A stretch of 64,000 bases of DNA from Snodgrassella sp945267035 (GTDB lineage Bacteria; Pseudomonadota; Gammaproteobacteria; Burkholderiales; Neisseriaceae). The notes below the pieces were generated by a model. That model searched no databases and was not told the origin of the DNA. It worked only from the letters and a program-made list of their open reading frames with translations. Position numbers and translations under genes: made by a program. Positions within the stretch are counted from its first letter, which is position 1, and every line of letters starts with the position of its first letter. Positions 56,773 through 64,000 of the stretch are shown piece by piece. The DNA lies in NCBI RefSeq assembly GCF_026535915.1, contig NZ_JAFNPF010000001.1, positions 1,550,001-1,614,000 of the forward strand, in the 5' to 3' direction.

Positions 56773-57804
56773 CTACTTTACGAACTCAAACTTTCCCTTT
56801 TTCAAGCTTTTGGGGGAATAATACGGCATATATAAAATATCGCCACAATTATTCATCAAATAAACTTTCTCAGGACTTTTAAGTAGGTTATTTTCATGAT
56901 CCGTGAAAGAGTGATCATCTCTTGGCCTGGAAGCTGTCACTACAAAATAAAAATTTCCTATTCCCCATGAATTGATGTCTATATTGTCAGGGATGACCGT
57001 TTCCTGTCCAAATGCCTCATTAAACTTTTCATAGTCCTGTAAATGGTATTTGTTCTTAAGCAAAAACCATTCAGATTTATTTAAAATATGGCAACAGTTT
57101 TCACTTTCAAAAATTGATGAAAAGTCAGAAATAGTATTAGGATATAAAACAAAGTTTTCTAATTTGAAATCTTCATTTATAAAATTTTTGTCTGTTGCAG
57201 ATTTAAAAATTTTCTCGACATCGTTGTCTATAAATGGCTTTTTATGTAATTCCAAGTTGTTTTTATCGACGAACCTATTTCTTACCAGTCTTTGTTTATC
57301 TAAATTCTTTGAAATCATTGTTACAAAACATCCATCTATTCGACGACAATATTCACCTGCTGGTAAAGGGTCATCATTCGCATCCAAAGGCTCATATTGC
57401 AAGAAAAATTGATTTTCATACAACATTCTAGTAACCAAACTTTTCATGGCTTTAAACCACAGTTCTTCCTTACTATAATACCTTCTATCCCGCCAACAAT
57501 AACCTTCACGGTTTTTAGTTTCAAATTCTGTTAGTGCCACATCAAAAGGTTTGTGGTTTTTTTTGACTACCATGTGCCAAAAAATATTATTGGATTTTAC
57601 ATAATACACATCACGAATTTGTAGACCTAAAAATAAAACAAATAATAATAGCAAGACCTTGTTAAGGTCTTTGACTAAACGTGGATGTGCTCTACAGAAT
57701 TTAGTCCAATGTATATTTAATCTATTGCCAATAACGATTAACAAATAGAAAAGAATTATAATAATTAATGGAGTGAAAAACAGGTAATATAGAATACTAT
57801 TCAT
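56773..57804 (-). CDS. Cysteine-containing membrane protein, paralogue B
   Basis: A 343-residue paralogue of the neighbouring gene, of unknown function. Helices at about 6-26 and 49-66 enclose a strongly basic loop (NRLNIHWTKFCRAHPRLVK), again predicting a periplasmic C-terminal domain. Conserved blocks are GYCWRDRRYYSKEELWFKAM, ESENCCHILNKSEW, INSWGIGNFYF and YLMNNCGDILY; the six shared cysteines are at 103, 153, 159, 237, 238 and 320. The two copies differ most between residues 130 and 230, as expected of a family diversifying in its central part. The ribosome binding site is weak. Confidence 0.75.
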   Translation of the reverse strand: MNSILYYLFFTPLIIIILFYLLIVIGNRLNIHWTKFCRAHPRLVKDLNKVLLLLFVLFLGLQIRDVYYVKSNNIFWHMVVKKNHKPFDVALTEFETKNREGYCWRDRRYYSKEELWFKAMKSLVTRMLYENQFFLQYEPLDANDDPLPAGEYCRRIDGCFVTMISKNLDKQRLVRNRFVDKNNLELHKKPFIDNDVEKIFKSATDKNFINEDFKLENFVLYPNTISDFSSIFESENCCHILNKSEWFLLKNKYHLQDYEKFNEAFGQETVIPDNIDINSWGIGNFYFVVTASRPRDDHSFTDHENNLLKSPEKVYLMNNCGDILYMPYYSPKSLKKGKFEFVK

Positions 57805-59192
57805 AATTTATTCGTCAAAACGTCTGTTAATTCGTGATTCAGATTTATCTTCATTTTTTTCTATGCAGAGATGTTACCATTGCAAATTTACTACTACTTA
57901 ACAATGTTGAAAATTTATGCTTAACAGCAATTTAATTTTCATTTAACATTTATTTACCATTAATATCATCAATTAAAATTGATATCAATTTGTTTTTTTA
58001 TCTCAGTTAATTTATAAATTCAGCTTATAGCTAAAATAGTTAAAATAATAACATAATTTATTTTTCCATTTTATAATGGCTTAGTGTAAACAAATGATTT
58101 TTGAAATTTATCATAAATTTAGACACGTTAATACCCAAATCGTATACAGCAGATTAATCTGGAACCAAATTTTTCCCCCTTTTATTGCAAGCAATAATTT
58201 TTTAGAATTATTTTTTAAACTAAAGTAAGGTCATTGTTTGCACCAAAAATGCCAATATCTCAACTTCTTACTGAAATAAGCTTTAAAATGGATAAAAAAG
58301 TTAATTTTCATGCTTACTTTTGGCTAAATCTTGAATTTTTTTGAACATATCTATTCTCTCTTAGTTTAAATTTCAATCTTGCTTCAGAATATATATTTCC
58401 TGCTAGTAATTTTTTATGGGTAGCAAAGCCTCTATTTAAAATGATAAACCTGTTCCCTATTCAATTATATACGCATATATGGAGAATAATTACCTTAGAC
58501 TCATCTTGTATTAATTTGTTGGTTATGGCTTTTTATCTTTTTATATTAAATTCAATTTAGATTTATTATTTTTAATTACTATTTAAACTTTAAAATCAAA
58601 AATAATTTACTTTCAAGCTTAAACTATAATATTCGATTTCAAAAATTGCTAATAAATTATATTTTAATTTATACGTTCTGCCATTTTTTAAATCAGCAGA
58701 TATTGCAGAAATATTAAACTTAATCCGTCCATTAACATTTATATAGGTTTACATTTTATTTTGTTTGGCTATAATTTATGTATGTGCATTTCACTTTCAA
58801 CACCACCAGTGCGCATATCATGATATTGATTTAAATTATATTCTTTAATATATCAGTCTAAATTTCTCCATCTAATTTCTTTTTAGAACAATCTATACTG
58901 ACATCAGCTAATTAATAGCAAACCTAAAGTTGCTTTTTCTATGGGATTGGTATTGATCAATGGCTAACCGGCTAATTTATATATATTTTAATAATTTTCA
59001 AAAATATATTTAAAGTAATAATTAGTATTCATTATATTCAAAAACCAATTACAATAAAATTAATATTAGCTTACATTTGTTTATTTTGGTATATTATAAT
59101 TAAATTTTACAAGTAAATTTTATCTGTTATACATACATTCCAGCCTTTGATTATGCGTATGGTTTCGGATGTTTTGTTTGACGAGTCATATA
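57805..59192. other. Long divergent region upstream of the secretion operon
   Basis: About 1.4 kb, strongly AT-rich, with no ORF that looks coding on either strand. It separates the minus-strand RTX/paralogue genes from the plus-strand exporter genes and must carry regulatory sites for both. I could not pick individual promoters because TATA-like hexamers are everywhere. Confidence 0.45.
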
Positions 59193-61328
59193 ATGCCTAT
59201 AAATAACTCTGCTAGTCCTGTTCCGAATAATCATAATTTAGCACTCACTGCTCTGAAGATTATTGCACATTTCCATGGTATCGCCATCAATGGCGAGGAC
59301 ATTGCACATCAGTATGTCCATGATCACGCAATGACCGTTGAAGATTGGCTTTTAGCCGCTAAGAGCTTAGGGTTGAAAGCTAAGTTATCGAAGCAAAAAA
59401 TAGATCGTTTGTCGTTATTAGCTTTACCAGCTTTGGTATGGCGCGAAGATGGTCAACATTTTGTGTTAGCTAAAATTGATGGCGATCGGTATTTAATTCA
59501 GGATCTCGAATTGGGAAAACCGGTGATTTTAAGTAAGGAGGAGTTTAGCCTACGTTATTCCGGACAGGTTATTTTGGTTGCATCGCGCGCATCCATTCTG
59601 GGGCAGTTAGCTAAATTTGATTTCACTTGGTTTATCCCAGCAGTGATTAAATATCGGCGAATTTTTTTGGAAGTTTTAGGTGTTTCTGTCGTCATTCAGT
59701 TATTTGCATTAATCACACCAATGTTTTTTCAGGTAGTGATGGATAAGGTTTTAGTACATCGCGGTTTTTCTACTTTAGATGTCATTACTATTGCATTGCT
59801 GGTTGTCACTGTGTTTGATGTCATTTTAGGTGGTTTAAGAACTTATATTTTTGCTCACACCACTTCGAGAATAGATGTGGAATTAGGCGCCAGGTTATTC
59901 CGTCATCTTTTGAGTCTGCCTATCGCTTATTTTGAATCTAGACGGGTTGGCGATACTGTAGCCCGGGTACGTGAACTGGAGCAAATACGCAATTTTTTAA
60001 CTGGTCAGGCTTTAACTTCGGTACTAGATCTGTGTTTTTCTTTTATTTTCTTACTGGTGATGTGGTTTTATAGTGGCTGGTTAACTTTGGTTGTGCTGAT
60101 TTCTTTACCTTGTTATGCCTTTTGGTCTGCAACCATCAGTCCGATTTTGCGCTCACGGCTAAATGATAAATTTGCGCGGAATGCTGATAATCAATCTTTT
60201 CTGGTTGAATCAGTAACAGCAATTGGCACTATTAAAGCCATGGCGGTGGAACCGCAGATGACTAGACGCTGGGATCAACAGCTTGCTGCATATGTAAGTT
60301 CAGGCTTTCGGGTAGCTCGTTTGGCTACAGTGGGTCAGCAGGGTGTTCAGTTGATTCAGAAGTTGGTGACGGTAATTACGTTATGGCTTGGGGCGCATTT
60401 AGTGATAAATGGAAAGCTGACTGTAGGTCAATTGATTGCATTTAACATGTTAGCAGGTCAGGTGGCAGCTCCGGTAATCAGATTAGCGCAATTGTGGCAA
60501 GACTTTCAGCAAGTCGGTATCTCTGTGGCTCGTCTTGGGGATATTTTGAATACGCCGACCGAAAATCCAACCTCTCGCATGGCACTCCCCAATATCAAAG
60601 GGCAGATTGATTTTGAAAAAATTTCTTTTCGCTATCGTCCTGATGGTGCTGAAATTTTGCGCGATCTAAATTTAACGATTAAGGCTGGAGAAATTTTAGG
60701 CATAGTTGGTAGATCTGGATCTGGAAAATCCACTTTAACTAAGCTGGTGCAGCGATTATATGTACCGGAACGAGGTCGGGTTTTAGTCGATGGGAACGAT
60801 TTGGCTTTAGCCGATCCTAGTTGGCTGAGACGTCAAATTGGGGTGGTATTACAGGAGAATGTTTTACTTAACCAAAGTATTAGAGCCAATATTGCTTTAG
60901 CGGATCCTGGTATGGCATTAGAGAAAATTATGTATGCTGCCAAAATGGCCGGTGCTCATGATTTTATCATGGAATTGCCCGAAGGTTACGATACGATAGT
61001 TGGTGAACAAGGTTCGGGGCTCTCGGGGGGGCAAAAACAGCGAATTGCCATTGCGCGGGCATTGGTGGGCAATCCTCGTATTCTGATATTTGATGAAGCC
61101 ACGAGTGCGCTCGATTATGAATCTGAACGGGCAATTATGCAAAATATGCAAGCAATATGTAAAGGTCGCACTGTTCTGATCATTGCTCATCGCTTATCCA
61201 CTGTGCGTATGGCCGATCGAATTATTGCAATGGATAAGGGTGTCATCGTTGAGGAAGGAACTCATCAGGCATTATTAGCCAAGCCAGATGGTTATTACCG
61301 ATATTTGTATCAACTTCAGAATAGCTAA
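59193..61328 (+). CDS. hlyB: Type I secretion ABC transporter (HlyB-like)
   Basis: Inner-membrane ATPase that energises RTX export; about 711 residues. The N-terminal 130 residues form a C39 peptidase-like domain without the catalytic Cys (LALTALKIIAHFHG at the usual Cys position), as in HlyB, so the substrate is not cleaved. Six helices follow, then the nucleotide-binding domain with Walker A GRSGSGKST (about 505-513), signature LSGGQKQR, Walker B ILIFDEATSALD and the H-loop IAHRLSTV. An in-frame ATG at 59169 adds eight residues; neither has a strong site. It is followed by hlyD and a tolC-like gene. Confidence 0.94.
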   Translation: MPINNSASPVPNNHNLALTALKIIAHFHGIAINGEDIAHQYVHDHAMTVEDWLLAAKSLGLKAKLSKQKIDRLSLLALPALVWREDGQHFVLAKIDGDRYLIQDLELGKPVILSKEEFSLRYSGQVILVASRASILGQLAKFDFTWFIPAVIKYRRIFLEVLGVSVVIQLFALITPMFFQVVMDKVLVHRGFSTLDVITIALLVVTVFDVILGGLRTYIFAHTTSRIDVELGARLFRHLLSLPIAYFESRRVGDTVARVRELEQIRNFLTGQALTSVLDLCFSFIFLLVMWFYSGWLTLVVLISLPCYAFWSATISPILRSRLNDKFARNADNQSFLVESVTAIGTIKAMAVEPQMTRRWDQQLAAYVSSGFRVARLATVGQQGVQLIQKLVTVITLWLGAHLVINGKLTVGQLIAFNMLAGQVAAPVIRLAQLWQDFQQVGISVARLGDILNTPTENPTSRMALPNIKGQIDFEKISFRYRPDGAEILRDLNLTIKAGEILGIVGRSGSGKSTLTKLVQRLYVPERGRVLVDGNDLALADPSWLRRQIGVVLQENVLLNQSIRANIALADPGMALEKIMYAAKMAGAHDFIMELPEGYDTIVGEQGSGLSGGQKQRIAIARALVGNPRILIFDEATSALDYESERAIMQNMQAICKGRTVLIIAHRLSTVRMADRIIAMDKGVIVEEGTHQALLAKPDGYYRYLYQLQNS

Positions 61329-61355
61329 GTCACAATCAAAATAAGAAATTAATAT

Positions 61356-62789
61356 ATGGGTATTCGTTTTCAAGCATGTAAAGATTTTTTTCAACGTTAT
61401 TCTACAGTCTGGAAAAATGTTTGGGCTGTGCGTTTTCAACTCGATCCGCCTAAACGTGATGAGGATGAACGAGCTTTTTTACCTGCTCATCTTGAATTAA
61501 CGGAAACGCCAATATCTGCTGCACCCAAATGGACAGCAAGACTCATTATTATCTTTGCCATTATTGCTTTATTGTGGTCGTTGATAGGTAAACTGGATAT
61601 TGTGGCTGTCGCCATGGGTAAAACAACTTTGGGAGGACGAAGTAAGGTTATCCAACCGTTAGAAACTTCTGTAGTTGATAAGATAGCTGTCAAAAATGGT
61701 GCTCATGTCAAACAGGGGGAAGTTTTAGTAGAACTCAGTGGTATCGGTTCTGACAGTGATTATGCTCAGTCAGAAAAATCCTTAAAAGCAGCGCGTGTTA
61801 ATAAACTCCGTCTGGAAGCCGTGATACGGGCGATTGATCATCGCCAACCACCTGATTTAGATCATGCTCTGGCAGAGCAATGGCATTTAGATCCTGATCA
61901 GCTAATTGAAGCTCAGTCTTTGGCTGTTAATCAGTTTCAAACCTGGTTTACTCAAGATGCTCAATTACAGACAGTATTGCGTGAGCATCGGGCGCAATTA
62001 CAAGGTACTTTATCTCAAGTTCGTAAGCTGGAGCAAACAACGGCAATTGAGCAAAGTCGTACTTCTGACTACAAGGATCTGTTAGGGCAAAATTTTGTTT
62101 CTAAGCATGCTTATTACGAACAACAAAGTAAATTGGTTCAAAATAAAAATGATTTAGCTAGTCAACGCAGTCAAGTGGTACAAATAAGAGAAAGCATTCG
62201 TGAGGCCGAACAAAATCGGCTACTCAATACTAGAACGCTCAAACGAGATCTGCTTGATCAATTACGTCAAGCCAATGAAACTATCGAACAATTAAAGCAA
62301 GAAACAGAAAAAGCCTTGCAACGTAAACAATTAATGACTTTAAAATCGCCGGTAGATGGGACTGTACAACAGCTCTCTACACATACTGTAGGTGGCGTTG
62401 TTACAGCAGCACAGCAAATTATGGTTGTGGTTCCTGATCAGGATCAGATGGAAATTGAGGCTTTATTACCCAATAAGGATATAGGTTTTGTTAAAGCAAA
62501 TCAGGAAGCCATTATTAAAATTGAATCGTTTCCTTATACGCGATATGGCTATTTGACTGGTAAGGTTAAAAATGTCAGTTTTGATGCTATAGAAGATGAG
62601 AAATTAGGACTGGTTTTTGCGGTAACTATTGTTCTGGATAAAAATTATTTGATGATTGACGGAAAAAAAGTGAATTTAACGGCTGGGATGAATGTCACGG
62701 CAGAAATTAAGACGGGTAAACGCCGAGTTATCACTTATCTTTTAAGTCCGCTTCAAACTAAAATTGATGAAAGTTTGCGAGAACGTTAA
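61356..62789 (+). CDS. hlyD: Type I secretion membrane fusion protein (HlyD-like)
   Basis: Periplasmic adaptor of the RTX exporter; 477 residues. A cytoplasmic N-terminus of about 60 residues precedes one transmembrane helix (62-82). A lipoyl half (VIQPLETSVVDKIAVKNGAHVKQGE), a long coiled coil of about 220 residues rich in Gln, Leu and Glu, and the second lipoyl half (TLKSPVDGTVQQLSTHTVGG) follow. The C-terminus is the family's beta-barrel domain. It starts 27 bases after hlyB and overlaps the tolC-like start (TAATG). Confidence 0.94.
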   Translation: MGIRFQACKDFFQRYSTVWKNVWAVRFQLDPPKRDEDERAFLPAHLELTETPISAAPKWTARLIIIFAIIALLWSLIGKLDIVAVAMGKTTLGGRSKVIQPLETSVVDKIAVKNGAHVKQGEVLVELSGIGSDSDYAQSEKSLKAARVNKLRLEAVIRAIDHRQPPDLDHALAEQWHLDPDQLIEAQSLAVNQFQTWFTQDAQLQTVLREHRAQLQGTLSQVRKLEQTTAIEQSRTSDYKDLLGQNFVSKHAYYEQQSKLVQNKNDLASQRSQVVQIRESIREAEQNRLLNTRTLKRDLLDQLRQANETIEQLKQETEKALQRKQLMTLKSPVDGTVQQLSTHTVGGVVTAAQQIMVVVPDQDQMEIEALLPNKDIGFVKANQEAIIKIESFPYTRYGYLTGKVKNVSFDAIEDEKLGLVFAVTIVLDKNYLMIDGKKVNLTAGMNVTAEIKTGKRRVITYLLSPLQTKIDESLRER

Positions 62790-64000
62790 TGCAAAAAGGT
62801 TTTGTATCTTCAATATTTACATTTTGTCTGATGGGTTCTATCTGGTTTATGCCTAATGATGTACATGCTTTCGATTTATTTGAAGCATGGGAAGCGGCTT
62901 TAGACTATTCTGCAGAATATGCTGCAGCTCGAAGTGAGCGGGATGCGCAAAGAGAACAACTGGCTCAAGCTCGATCAGGACTTTTGCCTCAAGTTAATGC
63001 TAATTATGTCTATCAAAAACAGCCCTCTTCTCTATCCAGTACAACCCAATCACATGGTTGGAATGTACAGGCAAGTCAAACTTTATTCGATAAGGCTAAA
63101 TGGTCACAATATCAACAAGGTAAAATTGTGGCCAAAATGGCTGACTGGCAACTTGCTATGGTCAAAGACAATTTACTTTACGAAACTGCAAAAGCTTATT
63201 TTCAAGTTTTGATGCTGGAAGATCAATTGGTTTCGATCGATAAGGAACAAGAGGCTTATGCATTGCAGATCAAACAATCCTTAGCCATGTTTAATAAGGG
63301 TGCAGCCACTATTGTTGATACAAATGAAGCACAAGCGGGTTATGAAGGTGCTCGAGCTAAAAAAATCAATGTGATGACTGAATTATTGGTTGCACAAAAC
63401 AATTTAACCAATATAACTGGCTTGGATCCAAAGAAAATTAAACATCTAAAAAATATTAATTTTGGGGATTTACTCGGTAAAACGTCCAAATCAGATTGGT
63501 TAAATTTGGCTAGAATTAATAATCCTCAATGGCAACAACAAATTCTGACCTTGGAAAACGCTAAGCAAGCTTTAATTGGAGCAAAAGCGGAAAAATGGCC
63601 TAAACTTACTCTAAATGGTGGCTATCAGGATAATCATCAGATTCAACAGTTTTATGGATTAAATCATGGTACTCGGAGTAAAGGTGGAACGGTATCGGCT
63701 CAATTTACGGTACCTATTTTCAATGGAGGGTTGATCCACAGCAAAACTCAGGAGGCAGCGGCAAAGGAACAACAAAATAAGTTTTTATTAATCGCTACTG
63801 AACGTAAGATTGAATTGAATATTAATCAAGCCTATCAAAATACACTCGGAAGTTTGTATCAGATTAAGGCACAGCAACAATTATTGAAAGCAAATTCGGT
63901 TAAACTCGAAGCGACTAAATTAGGACGTAAGGTTGGTGTTCGTAGTAATCTGGATGAGTTACAGGCAATACAGTCTAAAGCAGATGCTGAGCAAAAATTA
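62789..64000 (+). CDS. tolC: TolC-family outer-membrane channel, partial (3' end outside window)
   Basis: The open frame begins at ATG 62789, overlapping the hlyD stop codon, and is still open at the window end after 404 codons. The signal peptide is MQKGFVSSIFTFCLMGSIWF with likely cleavage after DVHA. The mature part starts FDLFEAWEAAL, then DAQREQLAQARSGLLPQVNA and the second repeat's WPKLTLNGGYQD, as in TolC-type channels. It is the outer-membrane exit of the RTX exporter. About 30-70 residues should remain beyond the window. Confidence 0.9.
   Translation, partial: MQKGFVSSIFTFCLMGSIWFMPNDVHAFDLFEAWEAALDYSAEYAAARSERDAQREQLAQARSGLLPQVNANYVYQKQPSSLSSTTQSHGWNVQASQTLFDKAKWSQYQQGKIVAKMADWQLAMVKDNLLYETAKAYFQVLMLEDQLVSIDKEQEAYALQIKQSLAMFNKGAATIVDTNEAQAGYEGARAKKINVMTELLVAQNNLTNITGLDPKKIKHLKNINFGDLLGKTSKSDWLNLARINNPQWQQQILTLENAKQALIGAKAEKWPKLTLNGGYQDNHQIQQFYGLNHGTRSKGGTVSAQFTVPIFNGGLIHSKTQEAAAKEQQNKFLLIATERKIELNINQAYQNTLGSLYQIKAQQQLLKANSVKLEATKLGRKVGVRSNLDELQAIQSKADAEQKL

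Noticed and set aside
57805..59192. Possible hlyC-type acyltransferase gene near the exporter
   Set aside because: No ORF in either strand of this gap has adequate length or the family's His-containing motif.
1..64000. Insertion sequences, prophage genes or integrase with attachment site at the tRNAs
   Set aside because: No transposase, integrase or phage structural motif is seen, and no repeated tRNA 3' end apart from the identical tRNA-Val genes.

Overview
The window looks like chromosomal DNA of an AT-rich betaproteobacterium of the family Neisseriaceae, most like the Snodgrassella/Kingella side of the family. This is inferred from content, not from a database search. The pointers are two large PilC/PilY1 type IV pilus proteins in tandem, a soluble RnfB-type ferredoxin, the order rimP-nusA-infB-rbfA with a terminator built from DNA-uptake-sequence-like arms, and an RTX protein with an FrpC-type self-processing module. 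I see no prophage, insertion sequence, rRNA or CRISPR array.

Layout. 0-6.4 kb: metX-metW, then two full-length arginyl-tRNA synthetase genes on either side of a tRNA-Leu gene. 6.4-12.3 kb: an Lrp/AsnC regulator divergent from an arginine deiminase locus (arcA, argF, arcC, and arcD behind an internal terminator). 12.5-12.8 kb: tRNA Val-Asp-Val. 13.6-21.3 kb: two pilC genes ending in the same type of hairpin. 21.3-24 kb: gene-poor, with two small hypothetical genes, one candidate 46-codon ORF and tRNA-Thr. 24.1-30.1 kb: uraA and a three-gene efflux operon (DHA2 pump, HlyD adaptor, outer-membrane lipoprotein channel). 30.2-36.6 kb: rnfB, a META lipoprotein, fumC, sbmA, an alpha/beta hydrolase and a PEBP-family protein. 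36.7-42.1 kb: the rimP-nusA-infB-rbfA translation/transcription operon with an attenuator-like hairpin in its leader. 42.5-48.2 kb: kup, argC, erpA, katA.

48.7-64 kb is the accessory region. A 2070-residue RTX protein (minus strand) has a Gly/Ala-rich hydrophobic segment, an FrpC-like Asp-Pro self-processing module and seven nearly identical 157-residue repeats. Upstream on the same strand are two paralogous, unrecognised membrane proteins with six conserved cysteines. A complete type I secretion set (HlyB, HlyD, TolC-like, the last cut by the window end) is divergent. No toxin-acylating hlyC is present. I propose this as a secreted-effector locus, possibly interbacterial, with the paralogues as candidate immunity or docking proteins.

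Arginine recurs through the window: two ArgRS genes, the arc catabolic genes next to an Lrp-type regulator, and biosynthetic argC. Together they suggest arginine is both an energy source and a managed resource for this organism.
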